NCBI GenBank assembly: GCA_009684525.1
Contig: WKKR01000003.1
Span: 124,001 to 188,000 of the forward strand
Reading direction: 5' to 3'
Source: Geobacter sp.
GTDB taxonomy: Bacteria > Desulfobacterota > Desulfuromonadia > Geobacterales > DSM-12255
Length of the DNA: 64,000 bases
The translations under genes and the position numbers were made by a program. Below the pieces are notes generated by a model. The model was not told the origin of the DNA. It ran no database searches and was given only the letters and a program-made list of their open reading frames with translations. Positions 1-9,008 of this stretch are shown here, in pieces. Every line of letters begins with the position of its first letter. The stretch's first letter is position 1.

Positions 1-1
1 C

Positions 2-355
2 GTTCTGATTGTCGACGATTCATCTACCATGAGGAAAATCATATCGCGTTCTCTGCGACAGGCAGGCCTTGCTGTGGATGACATATTCGAAGCCGGCGAC
101 GGCATTGAAGGATTGAATTCCCTTACGAGCAATAAGGTCGATCTGATCCTATCCGATATTAACATGCCGAACATGGATGGTCTGGAGTTTATCAAACAAG
201 TGAGAGCTAATGGCAACAAAGTTCCCATAGTGATGATCACGACCGAAGGGGGAGAAGACATCCTCCGTGAGGCCATGAATAATGGTGCCAGCGACAGTAT
301 CAAAAAACCGTTCACTCCCGAGCAGCTTAATGAGAAACTCGGAGGCCTTTTATGA
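2..355 (+). CDS. cheY: Chemotaxis response regulator CheY (5' end outside window)
   Basis: Single-domain receiver protein, cut by the left edge; 117 residues are visible and the frame is open from base 2. The visible start VLIVDDSS carries the acidic pair of the receiver pocket, SDINMPNMDG carries the phosphoacceptor Asp (visible residue 52), MITTE supplies the conserved Thr, and KKPF the conserved Lys. An internal ATG at 29 would remove the acidic pocket, so it is not the start. It overlaps the following cheX gene by 4 bases (ATGA type), which indicates a chemotaxis operon. By family knowledge, phosphorylated CheY binds FliM and FliN to change flagellar rotation, and CheX-type phosphatases dephosphorylate it. 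Confidence 0.9.
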   Translation, partial: VLIVDDSSTMRKIISRSLRQAGLAVDDIFEAGDGIEGLNSLTSNKVDLILSDINMPNMDGLEFIKQVRANGNKVPIVMITTEGGEDILREAMNNGASDSIKKPFTPEQLNEKLGGLL

Positions 356-858
356 CGCTGAACACGGCTGTTTCACAGTCGGCCAATTTGCAGGAAGAGG
401 ACCTGCGTGGTTATGTGATCCATGCTACGAAAGAGGTCTTTGGGACCATGGTGATGATGGACGTGCAGGACTGTTTCCCGTTACGCGAGCCGGTCACCAA
501 ATTTCAGTGCAGCATTACCGGCATGGTTGGACTTGCCGGTACCTACACGGGCATACTTTCCATACACTGTCCGCGCCCCCTGGCACTTTGCATAACTTCA
601 AACATGCTTGGAATGGTTGTTGACGAGGTCGGAGAGGATGTCAACGACGCTCTGGGTGAAATTGCCAACATGCTGGGCGGATACGTGAAGCAGATCCTCT
701 CCAAGGGTGGGCTCGACATAAGCCTTTCCATCCCAACGGTGATTTCCGGAGAAGAATATACAATCAATGCCATGACTGACAGTGATTGCGTGATCATTCC
801 CTTTACTCATGAATCTGATCGATTTCTGGTTGGTCTCAAACTCAGCAAGGAAAACTAG
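352..858 (+). CDS. cheX: CheX-like chemotaxis phosphatase
   Basis: 168-residue CheX/CheC-superfamily protein. The phosphatase signature E-x2-N is seen in GEIANMLGG (near residue 103), followed by a strand-rich half of the usual CheX fold. Family members dephosphorylate CheY-P as homodimers and terminate the signal. It starts at ATG 352, overlapping the cheY stop by 4 bases, and is followed 18 bases later by a second CheC/CheX-type gene. Neighbouring CheY is the likely substrate. Length fits the one-domain CheX class. Confidence 0.82.
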   Translation: MTLNTAVSQSANLQEEDLRGYVIHATKEVFGTMVMMDVQDCFPLREPVTKFQCSITGMVGLAGTYTGILSIHCPRPLALCITSNMLGMVVDEVGEDVNDALGEIANMLGGYVKQILSKGGLDISLSIPTVISGEEYTINAMTDSDCVIIPFTHESDRFLVGLKLSKEN

Positions 859-876
859 AGACAAGGCAAATTTGAC

Positions 877-1914
877 ATGGCAAAGAGTATTAAACTCAAA
901 GAAATGATCGACGACGCCCTCGTTCAGACGGGTGAAGAAAGCAGCATGCTGCTTGGCCAGCAATTGAAAGTTGATGAGAATGATAGCTTAAATACCAATA
1001 AAATAAGCTATTTTTCCGGCATGGAAGATGCCATATTTGTTGCTAGTGTCGAAACGCGAGAGGAATATCCCGGACAGTTCTACATGATATTTTCCCTGCG
1101 TGATGCCATTCTCCTGAGTGGCCTCTTGTTGGGGATCCCTCTGCCCAGGATCTCAGAAAAACGCAAGCTTGCCATCATGGAGGCAGACGACGTCGATGCC
1201 TTTGGCGAGATCATGAACCAGGTCATCGGTTCGTTCAACTCGGTTTTCAAATCGAGTCTCCCCGAGAAAATCCATCTGAAACTCAATGCTCCCAAGAAAT
1301 TCATCCCCGGCATTGATGAAATGTCTGATGACGAACCTATTGTCAATGACGAATACGTTCTGTTTCGTTCCCAGATGAATATGGATGGTGTCGAGATGGA
1401 CCGTCTCGACATCCTTATGCCGGTTTCTTTGGCGCATCTTATCGAACCCCCTGCTGCCGAGCCTGAGCAAGCTGAAGTCGCAGAAACGGGAGATGGGCTC
1501 TCGGATGTTGTTGCGGGAGAGAAGCCAGCTACCATCAATGTAGGTAACAAAACAATTCTGGTTCTTGAAGACGACGAACTTGCACGTGAAAGTTTGAAAC
1601 AGTATCTGAGTGCTGCTGGATGGTCGGTGGTAGATGCACCGCTCAAGGCAGACATTCGTGAGCTCTTTGCCAATAATGATGCCGAGGTTGCCGTCATTGG
1701 CGTCGCTGAAACCGAAGACAGGGAATTGGCACTTTGTATCAAGATCAACGCCATGCGCCAGGGATCCCCGCTGCCGATCATCATGTGTGCCTCCCAGTGG
1801 ACCCGCACCGGGGTATTGAAGGCTCTCAAATATGGGGCCAAGGAGATTATCCTTAAACCGTATGATGCTGATGAGCTGGTAAGCAAAGTGACCAAATTTC
1901 TCAAAGCAGCATAA
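877..1914 (+). CDS. CheC/CheX-type phosphatase domain fused to a degenerate receiver domain
   Basis: 345-residue two-domain protein. Residues about 45-190 are CheC/CheX-like and keep the E-x2-N catalytic pair (E111, N114 in GEIMNQVIG). A linker rich in Ala, Glu and Pro (about 190-222) leads to a receiver domain (225-345). The receiver keeps the acidic residues (EDD, 231-233), the switch Ser/Thr region and the Lys of ILKP (K327). The expected phosphoacceptor Asp at the end of the third strand is replaced by Gly (G275 in VAVIGVAE). It therefore probably cannot be phosphorylated in the usual way and may act as a docking or regulatory module for the phosphatase. It is the last gene of the che group; after it there is only a short gap before an unrelated exported protein. 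Confidence 0.75.
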   Translation: MAKSIKLKEMIDDALVQTGEESSMLLGQQLKVDENDSLNTNKISYFSGMEDAIFVASVETREEYPGQFYMIFSLRDAILLSGLLLGIPLPRISEKRKLAIMEADDVDAFGEIMNQVIGSFNSVFKSSLPEKIHLKLNAPKKFIPGIDEMSDDEPIVNDEYVLFRSQMNMDGVEMDRLDILMPVSLAHLIEPPAAEPEQAEVAETGDGLSDVVAGEKPATINVGNKTILVLEDDELARESLKQYLSAAGWSVVDAPLKADIRELFANNDAEVAVIGVAETEDRELALCIKINAMRQGSPLPIIMCASQWTRTGVLKALKYGAKEIILKPYDADELVSKVTKFLKAA

Positions 1915-2056
1915 TGTCCGGGTTGAGTGATCAATTACATATCAAGGTAAAATCTGCGGTACATTGCCCATGTTTAGTGCTGTACACATTACATGTAACA
2001 AAAATAGAACCGTTGAAAGACCCATTGAGATTGAATGCGCCTGGTGTGTCTTGTTC

Positions 2057-4150
2057 ATGCACCGGTTCTTGATAGTATCAATACTGATCAGTAGCCTGCT
2101 TGCCCCACTATTTTTTGCCATTACCGATGCACATGCCGAAATACCTTCCCGACTACGCAGGATTGATATCCGACCCCATGCGGAATTCACTCGACTTGTC
2201 TTTCAGTTAGACCGCCAAACGGATCACACCTTCACAGAGCTATCTTCCCAACGCGTCAGACTTACCCTCGATAACAGCAATGGACCACTTTTCCGTCGGC
2301 TTCGCAGCTATGCTGACCGGCACATTGGCGGTATCTGGGTTTCCCAACGTGGAGAAACTCTGCTTGTAACCATTACGCTGAAAAATGGAACTGAAGGGAT
2401 GCGGGTTCTGGATGGATGCGGCGAGGTTTTGACCCTGGATATCGGCCCGTCATTCCAAAAAGTAAGGACTGCTCCATCTCTTCCGGAAGGACGCGAATCC
2501 ATCTGGAATGGTGCAGGCAGGTTCATCAGCGAGTACGACCCGGTGCTCAAGTCTGACCTTCCGTTTGTTCCAACCGACAGTCAGGCTCTTCGCGGGCAAT
2601 TGAACGACCAGGAAGCGAGGTTGTTCCTGTTGGGTGAAGCTGCCCTCTACAAAGGAGTTGCAGCTGAAGCCAGTCAGATATTCGAAACCTTTCTGGGTAA
2701 AGAGTCGACTGTCCGCTCTTTGGCAGCTTTTCGCGCCGGTGAAGCCCGCTATCTCCTGCAAGACTATTCGCGAGCCCTTCAGCTTTTTCGCGAGGGAGAG
2801 CGTCTCTGGCCTCAGTTTTTGCAGTTAAGTCCCGGAACTGCTTATTATTATGCAGACACCTTGGTGAGAAATGGCGATCTCCCAGCGGGAAGAAAACTGC
2901 TTGCCCGTTTGATTGCCAGTAATGCAGAAAAAAAGACCGCTCCCATCCTGATGGTGCGTCTGGCAGATATTCTTGCACGGCAAAAACGAGATATTGAAGC
3001 TGTTGTGCTTTACCGCACCGTTGTAAAATATTTCCCGGAAAACAAGGCAGCCAGTCATGCTGCTCTCAAGTTGGCCGACCGGCGTTTTCTCACTGTTGAT
3101 GGTGTTGAGTACACTCCCCTTCGGGACGATTACCGGAGGATCGCCCTGGGATCAAGCGACTTCCTCGTACGGGAAGAGGCATTATTCAAGGCAACCCTGC
3201 TCGATGCACTGTTCAGTCCCAGCATGGAAGCACTCTCTGCCGTGTCAAGTTATGAAAAGCGCTACCCACGAGGCATTTTTGCCAGCATTGCGCATTCCAT
3301 GCATGAAGATATCCTACCAGTGGTCTACCGTGATTTAATGGCGGCACATGACGACGGGACCCTTATAGATGTAGCAGAAGGGCATGTCTCATATCTGGAG
3401 AAATGTCTTTCCGATCAGAACTTCATTCGGGATCTCGACAAGGCATATACAGACCTAGGACAATTACAGGGCGAACTGCATCTATTTGCCAGGCTGGTGC
3501 GCCGAGAATGGGCGTCTTCCCAGGCGCCATATATGTATAACCGCATGATTGGCAATGCCCTCGCCTTGGCAGACTGGAAGACGGCTGAGAGTACAGCCCG
3601 GGAGTACCTGCAGCATTTTCCGGCTACGACGGATACCTCAAGGGTTCGAGAAATTCTGGGGGATATCGAATATCGCAAGGGGAATCTGACAGGGGTTCGC
3701 GAAGAGCTGGCGTGGCTGCTGAACGCAAGGACAAAGGCCGCTTTCCCTGAAAGTTATTACTATCTGGGGAAATCCCTCGAGGCTGAAAAACAGTCGAGAT
3801 TGGCCGGTCGGGCAATGGAGCAGTTTATCGAAGAGATGAGGCAAAGAAAGGCTGCTTCGCCTCTTGTCGCCGACGCATACTTTGTCGCAGCATCGGCTCT
3901 TCATGGCGCAGGGAACATATCAACGGCGCTCGAAGCATACCGGACTGGGCTTTCCTTGGCTGCACCCGACAGCCGCGATCGATTCCTCTATCGAATAGGG
4001 GATATTTGTCTTCGGGAGGGGAGGAATACCGAAGCAAAAGGTTATTGGGACAAGATTCTCAAAGAAGGGAGCGATGCAGTTTGGCAAAAACTTGCGTCTC
4101 AGGCAATGGCCGACCTGGAATGGAGAGAGCGGACCGGGGCACGCCTCTGA
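2057..4150 (+). CDS. Exported AMIN-like and TPR-repeat protein
   Basis: 697-residue protein with an N-terminal signal peptide (hydrophobic core about residues 4-20, likely cleavage after AHA near 27), then a beta-rich stretch resembling AMIN domains (FTRLVFQLDR, VRLTLDN, LLVTITLKNG, LTLDIGPSF; about 30-140), then a long alpha-helical region with several tetratricopeptide-like repeats (about 190-690). I chose ATG 2057 because it places the signal peptide at the N-terminus; an ATG 93 bases upstream adds 31 residues that spoil it. No strong ribosome site is visible. AMIN domains bind peptidoglycan or periplasmic partners and TPRs bind proteins, so a periplasmic scaffold role is inferred. It lies between the chemotaxis genes and the flgB operon and is closed by a terminator. 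Exact function unknown. Confidence 0.75.
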   Translation: MHRFLIVSILISSLLAPLFFAITDAHAEIPSRLRRIDIRPHAEFTRLVFQLDRQTDHTFTELSSQRVRLTLDNSNGPLFRRLRSYADRHIGGIWVSQRGETLLVTITLKNGTEGMRVLDGCGEVLTLDIGPSFQKVRTAPSLPEGRESIWNGAGRFISEYDPVLKSDLPFVPTDSQALRGQLNDQEARLFLLGEAALYKGVAAEASQIFETFLGKESTVRSLAAFRAGEARYLLQDYSRALQLFREGERLWPQFLQLSPGTAYYYADTLVRNGDLPAGRKLLARLIASNAEKKTAPILMVRLADILARQKRDIEAVVLYRTVVKYFPENKAASHAALKLADRRFLTVDGVEYTPLRDDYRRIALGSSDFLVREEALFKATLLDALFSPSMEALSAVSSYEKRYPRGIFASIAHSMHEDILPVVYRDLMAAHDDGTLIDVAEGHVSYLEKCLSDQNFIRDLDKAYTDLGQLQGELHLFARLVRREWASSQAPYMYNRMIGNALALADWKTAESTAREYLQHFPATTDTSRVREILGDIEYRKGNLTGVREELAWLLNARTKAAFPESYYYLGKSLEAEKQSRLAGRAMEQFIEEMRQRKAASPLVADAYFVAASALHGAGNISTALEAYRTGLSLAAPDSRDRFLYRIGDICLREGRNTEAKGYWDKILKEGSDAVWQKLASQAMADLEWRERTGARL

Positions 4151-4155
4151 GGTGA

Positions 4156-4169
4156 GTCAAAAAAATGGC
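4156..4169 (+). promoter_or_regulatory. Degenerate GTCA-N6-TGRC site upstream of the flgB promoter
   Basis: GTCA, six bases, TGGC: one mismatch from the GTCA-N6-TGAC palindrome found about 140 bp upstream of the fliL and flhA sigma-54 promoters. A second GTCAAAAATGG follows at 4174. The site is about 83 bp upstream of the -24 element, a plausible distance for an enhancer-binding activator. Assignment is inferred and weak on its own. Confidence 0.35.
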
Positions 4170-4189
4170 ATTTGTCAAAAATGGTATTC

Positions 4190-4221
4190 GGGCCATCCTG
4201 CAGGGTGGCCCGTTTATTTTA
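4190..4221 (+). terminator. Rho-independent terminator after the TPR gene
   Basis: Inverted repeat GGGCCATCC-TGCA-GGGTGGCCC (4190-4211, 9-bp stem with one G-U pair) followed by a T-rich stretch. It lies 40 bases after the stop of the AMIN/TPR gene and separates that gene from the sigma-54 promoter of the flgB operon. Confidence 0.8.
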
Positions 4222-4251
4222 TAATATGCTGTAAATATTGAATAAATTAAC

Positions 4252-4267
4252 TGGTACAGCTTTTGCT
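4252..4267 (+). promoter_or_regulatory. Sigma-54 promoter of the flgB operon
   Basis: TGGTACAGCTTTTGCT matches the sigma-54 consensus TGGCAC-N5-TTGCW with exact GG/GC spacing. The flgB start codon is 29 bases downstream of the -12 element, so an upstream ATG-like start at 4263 would lie before the transcription start. Confidence 0.8.
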
Positions 4268-4295
4268 CATAGGCATTGACACGAGGGGGTGTGCT

Positions 4296-4727
4296 ATGCC
4301 GATAGATGGAATTTTCGGGTCGACCATTGAATTACTGAGCAAAAATATCGATCTCCGGGCAAAAAATCATAATCAGATATCAGCGAATCTTGCCAATGCC
4401 GAGACGCCGAATTATGTCCCCTCGGTGCTTTCATTTGAGGGAGAATTGCGAGATGCCCTCAAATCCCAATCAAACAACAAGAATAGAGCTACAGGCAGCC
4501 TCACCAATCCCCGTCATATTCCCTTGAAGGGGATGGCTGGAGGCGTATCGGAAGTCCATGGTACGGTCATTCAAACTCCTGCAGCCATTCCCGGTCGTGA
4601 CGGCAATGCCGTGGAAATGGAGCAGGAAATGGGAAACCTGGCGTCCAACCAGATTATGTTTAATGCATCTGTGCAGATGCTCAATAAGAAATTCGAAGGG
4701 CTGAAATTGGCTATTAAAGGGCAGTAG
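4296..4727 (+). CDS. flgB: Flagellar basal-body rod protein FlgB
   Basis: 143-residue proximal rod protein. The rod/hook N-terminal motif is seen in ISANLANAETPNYVP, and the C-terminal coiled coil ends in FNASVQMLNKKFEGLKLAI. The start at ATG 4296 is chosen because GAGGGGG lies 7 bases upstream and because the sigma-54 promoter would start transcription after the alternative upstream start. Family role: with FlgC, FlgF and FliE it builds the rod joining the MS ring to the hook; it is exported by the flagellar type III system. It is the first gene of the operon, followed by flgC after 18 bases. Confidence 0.95.
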   Translation: MPIDGIFGSTIELLSKNIDLRAKNHNQISANLANAETPNYVPSVLSFEGELRDALKSQSNNKNRATGSLTNPRHIPLKGMAGGVSEVHGTVIQTPAAIPGRDGNAVEMEQEMGNLASNQIMFNASVQMLNKKFEGLKLAIKGQ

Positions 4728-4745
4728 CAGTAAGAGGAGGAGCAA

Positions 4746-5186
4746 ATGGATTTCTTTTCATCAATGGACATCAGTTCTTCAGCATTGACTGCTGAACGGA
4801 CTCGAATGAACCTGATTTCCAGCAACCTGGCCAATGCCAACAGCACGCGGACTGCCGAAGGGGGGCCTTACAAGCGAAAAGACGCTGTATTCGCGACGGC
4901 TCAGCCTCAAACCGGCTCATTTGGTGCCGCCTTGGAGAGGGCTGCGCAAAAAGGAGGGCAGAGGGTACAGGTGGTTCAGATCGTAGAAGATCAGAATCCG
5001 CCTCGTTTGCAATACGATCCTTCGCATCCCGATGCGGATGCCCAGGGGTATGTGGCCTTCCCGAATGTCAATGTAGTGGAGGAAATGGCCGACATGATCG
5101 CTTCCAGCCGCACGTACGAAGCAAACGTGACCGCGGTTCAGGCCACCAAGAGTATGGCAATGAAAACCTTGGAGATTGGGAAATAA
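4746..5186 (+). CDS. flgC: Flagellar basal-body rod protein FlgC
   Basis: 146-residue rod protein. The N-terminal motif LISSNLANANSTRT and the C-terminal VEEMADMIASSRTYEANVTAVQATKSM are the family signatures. A strong ribosome site (AAGAGGAGG) precedes ATG 4746. It is in the usual flgB-flgC-fliE order and length is normal. Exported axial component of the proximal rod. Confidence 0.96.
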   Translation: MDFFSSMDISSSALTAERTRMNLISSNLANANSTRTAEGGPYKRKDAVFATAQPQTGSFGAALERAAQKGGQRVQVVQIVEDQNPPRLQYDPSHPDADAQGYVAFPNVNVVEEMADMIASSRTYEANVTAVQATKSMAMKTLEIGK

Positions 5187-5230
5187 CCGGCTGCAGCCCT
5201 GCTTGAGTAAGGCTCCGATTGTGAGGAGGA

Positions 5231-5536
5231 ATGATGGATATCAAGGGAATTGAGAGTGGATTCGGTATATCGGGGGCGTTTCCTTCCCCTAGTGGAGCGA
5301 AATCAGCTGCTCCTGTAGAGGGTTTCAGCAAATACCTCGGTGAAATGATCGACAAGGTCAACAGTTCCCAAATGGCATCTGACAAGGCAATTCAGCAACT
5401 TGCTACAGGGGAGACAAAAGCTCTTCACGAAGTCATGATCGCCATGGAAAAGGCCAGCGTCTCGTTTCAGTTTATTACCCAGGTCCGCAACAAGGCAGTA
5501 GAGGCCTATCAAGAAATCATGCGGATGCCGGTTTAA
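5231..5536 (+). CDS. fliE: Flagellar hook-basal body complex protein FliE
   Basis: 101-residue adaptor between the MS ring (FliF) and the rod. The C-terminal half (KALHEVMIAMEKASVSFQF, then IMRMPV at the end) is characteristic of FliE. GAGGAGG precedes two adjacent ATG codons (5231 and 5234); either may be used. It is followed by fliF after 55 bases that contain a 7-bp hairpin (AGGAAAC / GTTTCCT, 5548-5567). Confidence 0.94.
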   Translation: MMDIKGIESGFGISGAFPSPSGAKSAAPVEGFSKYLGEMIDKVNSSQMASDKAIQQLATGETKALHEVMIAMEKASVSFQFITQVRNKAVEAYQEIMRMPV

Positions 5537-5591
5537 CCTGTTGTCAAAGGAAACCTGGCAGTTTCCTGAACTTAATCACGTAGGATAATGC

Positions 5592-7172
5592 ATGCAGGAT
5601 AGCCTGAAAAAAATTCTTGAGCCATTTCTCGCACTGACCCCTGGCAAACGTTGGCTGGTTGGGGGTGTTGTCGCCCTTTCCCTTGCTGCCTTCACTGTCC
5701 TTATCGTTGTTGCAAATCGGACAGACTATCGACCGCTCTTTGCCAACCTCACTAGTGAGGATGCGGGTGAGATCGTCAAGAAACTGAAGGAACAGAAGGT
5801 CCCCTACCGTATTGCCGCAGACGGCAAGGCGATCCTGGTGCCTGTCGACAAGGTGTATGACTTGCGACTTTCGCTGGCATCAGAAGGTCTTCCGCAGGGT
5901 GGAGGAGTTGGGTACGAGATATTTGATCGCAAAAATTTCGGCATGACCGAATTCGTGCAGAAGCTCAACTATCAGCGAGCCATGCAGGGGGAGCTTTCGC
6001 GCACTATTTCGCAACTGGCAGGAGTCGAACAGGCGCGAGTCCATCTGGTCATCCCCGAGAAGAGCCTCTTCAAGGAGGCTGAGAAGCCGCCAACGGCTTC
6101 AATCGTCCTCAAAATCAAAGGCAATCGCACATTGAAGGACAGTGATGTCCAGGGGATCGTACACCTTGTGGCTGCGTCGGTAGAAGGCCTGGACACTGAC
6201 CACGTGACGGTTCTCGATGGCAAGGGGAAACTCCTGAGCCGCTCCGGGTCCCAGGATCCCACCACGAAGCTGACCAGTTCCATGCAGGAGACGCAGCGGA
6301 CATTCGAACGGGCAACAGAGGAACGGCTCCAGTCATTGCTTGACAAAGTTGTGGGGAGCGGCAAGTCAGTTGCCAGGGTTTCAGCGACATTCAACTTCAA
6401 GCAGGTTGAGAAATTCGAGGAGCGCTACGATCCGGAAGCAGCGGCAGTTCGCAGCGAGCAGCGTAGCGAAGAGAAGGGTAGTGGCGGTGCGCTAGCGGGG
6501 GTCCCCGGAGTGCAGACGAACCTCGGCCGCACCCAGGGCGCTCCCCAGCAGGCTGCTGGCGGTAGTTCGAAAAGCGACGAAACCCTCAACTACGAAGTGA
6601 GCCGTTCCACTGCACGGACCATCGAGCCGGTAGGGACGCTGGCCAAGGTATCAGTGGCGATCCTGGTGGACGGCAAGTATGAGCCCGGTGCCCCAGGGAA
6701 GGATGGGGTGGCGGCAAAGGCGAAATATACCCCACGATCCCCCGATGAACTGCAAAAGATCGAAGCACTGGTAAAGAGTTCCGTAGGTTTCAATACCGAA
6801 CGCGGAGACCAGGTAACAGTTGCCAATATTCCGTTCCAGGAGACGGAAGAAGGCGGTACAGCTGATAAGGAACCCTGGTGGAATGCCCCCATATTCCTGG
6901 CACTGATCAAGAATCTGCTCATCGGCATAGGGTTTTTTGCTCTCCTGTTCCTTGTCATCCGGCCGTTGCTCAAATCCATCGGCAGAGGAGTAGCAACAAC
7001 GACGTTTGAACCATTGGAATCCCCTGAGGAACAGATCAAGCAGATGATTCAGGCTCAAAAACAGCAGCTTTCCAGTCAGGCGGCCAGTCAGGTGGAATTG
7101 ATCGAGAAGATCAAAACCGAGCCCTACCAGGCTTCTCAGGTTATCAAAAACTGGCTGGAAAGCAGCAAGTAG
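5592..7172 (+). CDS. fliF: Flagellar MS-ring protein FliF
   Basis: 526 residues, typical length. The N-terminal membrane segment is about residues 19-41, and the YscJ/FliF periplasmic domain follows (YRPLFANLTSEDAGEIVKKL, LSRTISQL, ARVHLVIPEKSLF). A Gly/Ser/Gln-rich low-complexity stretch is near residues 290-330, and the C-terminal membrane segment is about 432-457. The cytoplasmic C-terminal tail (QASQVIKNWLE) is the FliG-binding end. It forms the membrane ring on which the C-ring and export gate assemble. fliG starts 33 bases downstream. Confidence 0.97.
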   Translation: MQDSLKKILEPFLALTPGKRWLVGGVVALSLAAFTVLIVVANRTDYRPLFANLTSEDAGEIVKKLKEQKVPYRIAADGKAILVPVDKVYDLRLSLASEGLPQGGGVGYEIFDRKNFGMTEFVQKLNYQRAMQGELSRTISQLAGVEQARVHLVIPEKSLFKEAEKPPTASIVLKIKGNRTLKDSDVQGIVHLVAASVEGLDTDHVTVLDGKGKLLSRSGSQDPTTKLTSSMQETQRTFERATEERLQSLLDKVVGSGKSVARVSATFNFKQVEKFEERYDPEAAAVRSEQRSEEKGSGGALAGVPGVQTNLGRTQGAPQQAAGGSSKSDETLNYEVSRSTARTIEPVGTLAKVSVAILVDGKYEPGAPGKDGVAAKAKYTPRSPDELQKIEALVKSSVGFNTERGDQVTVANIPFQETEEGGTADKEPWWNAPIFLALIKNLLIGIGFFALLFLVIRPLLKSIGRGVATTTFEPLESPEEQIKQMIQAQKQQLSSQAASQVELIEKIKTEPYQASQVIKNWLESSK

Positions 7173-7204
7173 GGAACCGTAGATCGGGAATGTAGAGGGA
7201 TGCT

Positions 7205-8197
7205 ATGACGGGAGCTGAAAAGGCTGCCATATTATTGCTATATGTGGGGACCGAAGCGACCAGCAAGGTCTTTTCGCATCTGGACGATCTTGATATCAAA
7301 AAGATCAGTCAGAGCATGGCCAATCTTGGTCATGTCACCCTTCCGGTCATTCAGGAAGTAGTGAGTGAATTCCATCAGATTACCAGTCCGGAAGCGGGTT
7401 TTTTCTCCAAGGGAGACGAATTCGTCCGTAAGATCCTGGAAAAGGCGCTGGGACCGCAAAAGGCCGAGATGCTGCTCCAGGAGATGCAGACGGCCGACTA
7501 TGGCGACATAGAGGATATCCTGTCCAACATGGACGCCAAGACGATTGCCAACTTTCTGTCCCAGGAGCATCCACAGACCATTGCCGTTATTGTCGCCAAG
7601 CTGAGACCCAAGCAGACCAGTGAAATCGTGGGGCATTTACCACTTGATCTCCAGGCCGAAGTGGTTATCCGGATTGCTGACGTGGACCAGGTTTCTCCCG
7701 AGATACTCAATGATATAGATGACGTGATCCGGCGCGAATTGACTGCCATGGGAGGGATACAGCGCTTCAAGGTCGGTGGTGTGGAAAAGGTCGTGGAGAT
7801 GTTCAATCATCTGGACCGCAGCAAAGAGAAACATATCCTCGACAAACTGGATGTCATGAATCCGCCATTGGCCGAGATCATTCGCAAGCACCTCTTTACC
7901 TTCGAGGATATTTTCAAGCTCGACGATCGTTCGATTCAGGCAATCATGCGCGAGGTTTCCAACGATACACTCACCCTTGCCATGAAGGCCACTACCGACG
8001 AAGTGAAGGACAAGATATTCCGCAATATCTCCAGCCGCGCCGCCGAGATGATCAAGGAAGACCTGGAGGTCATGGGACCGGTGCGGCTTTCCGATGTGGA
8101 AAAGGCCCAGTCGGAAATCATCAAGATCGTGCGGAAGATGGAGGAAGACGGCAAGGTTGTCATTGCGGGCCGCGGGGGCGACGATGTTCTCGTCTAA
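7205..8197 (+). CDS. fliG: Flagellar motor switch protein FliG
   Basis: 330 residues, standard length. The middle-domain EHPQ motif is in LSQEHPQTIAVIVAKLRP, and the C-terminal torque helix region carries the alternating charges in DIFKLDDRSIQAIMREV. The N-terminal domain binds FliF, the middle domain FliM, and the C-terminal domain contacts MotA. The stop overlaps the start of fliH by 14 bases, consistent with translational coupling. Confidence 0.97.
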   Translation: MTGAEKAAILLLYVGTEATSKVFSHLDDLDIKKISQSMANLGHVTLPVIQEVVSEFHQITSPEAGFFSKGDEFVRKILEKALGPQKAEMLLQEMQTADYGDIEDILSNMDAKTIANFLSQEHPQTIAVIVAKLRPKQTSEIVGHLPLDLQAEVVIRIADVDQVSPEILNDIDDVIRRELTAMGGIQRFKVGGVEKVVEMFNHLDRSKEKHILDKLDVMNPPLAEIIRKHLFTFEDIFKLDDRSIQAIMREVSNDTLTLAMKATTDEVKDKIFRNISSRAAEMIKEDLEVMGPVRLSDVEKAQSEIIKIVRKMEEDGKVVIAGRGGDDVLV

Positions 8198-9005
8198 GGT
8201 CATCAAGCCCGATCAGCTCAAGGATCATCGGGTTCATAATGTCAATTACCAGGTGCTGATCGGGAATGCCGACGACGAGAATGACGCGAAAAATGTCTAC
8301 CTTGAAGCTGACGGATTTACTCCGTTGTTTTTCAATGACGCGGCAGGGCCGCGAGGAGAAGAAGCTGAACACCGAGTACTGGGATTGACTCAGGACCCGC
8401 TGGATGAGGCTGGTGGCGAATCGGTCAGGGAAACTTTGGAAGCAGGGATGATCGCCATTGCCGAGGATGATCTGCAACGTCGGGTCGCCGAGGCTTACGC
8501 TCGTGGGTTGGATGAGGGGAAACAGGCTGCGGAGCGCGGCCTGTCCAATGTGTTCAAGGCATTGCGGGATGGGCTGGAGGGGCTTGATTCACTGCGCGAG
8601 AGGGTTTTCCGGGAGAGCGAGGGGGATCTGCTCGCTCTGTCAATCCTTATTGCGCGCAAGATCATCTTGCAAGAGTTGAAAAGCGACCAGAGGATACTGG
8701 CAAATATCGTGAACGAAACGATTAACTGCTGTTCAGAGTTTGACAAGATCACTGTTCGTCTCAACCCGGACGACTATCGTCTATTCATGGAAAACAGGCA
8801 GGAGTTTCTCCCGGTGGCCGATGAAGAAGGTCGGATTACCCTTGCTCCCGACGAGTCGGTGAAGCTCGGCGGGTGTCAAGTGGAAACGCCGACCGGAACG
8901 GTCGATGCGCGGGTTGAGGTTCAGCTTGAGGAGATATTTCGCCGCTGCCTCGAAGAACGGGGAATACCCTATGAACCGTCCATCAAACTTGCTGAAGAGG
9001 GATAG
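8184..9005 (+). CDS. fliH: Flagellar assembly protein FliH
   Basis: 273-residue regulator of the export ATPase. ATG 8184 (MFSSKVIKPDQL) lies inside the end of fliG. The N-terminus is variable; a Glu/Ala/Gly helical region (about 120-160) precedes the conserved C-terminal domain (ILIARKIILQELKSD, VRLNPDDY, VDARVEVQLEEIF). Longer upstream starts would read far into fliG and are rejected. By family knowledge FliH forms a stator-like complex with FliI and links it to the C-ring. fliI follows after 3 bases. Confidence 0.9.
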   Translation: MFSSKVIKPDQLKDHRVHNVNYQVLIGNADDENDAKNVYLEADGFTPLFFNDAAGPRGEEAEHRVLGLTQDPLDEAGGESVRETLEAGMIAIAEDDLQRRVAEAYARGLDEGKQAAERGLSNVFKALRDGLEGLDSLRERVFRESEGDLLALSILIARKIILQELKSDQRILANIVNETINCCSEFDKITVRLNPDDYRLFMENRQEFLPVADEEGRITLAPDESVKLGGCQVETPTGTVDARVEVQLEEIFRRCLEERGIPYEPSIKLAEEG

Positions 9006-9008
9006 GCC

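Noticed and set aside
282-623. Plus-strand open frame overlapping cheY and cheX
   Set aside because: Lies in another frame over two conserved chemotaxis genes; no protein family resemblance.
5548-5567. Hairpin between fliE and fliF as a terminator
   Set aside because: Only 7 bp, no T run, and it lies inside an operon that continues through fliF.
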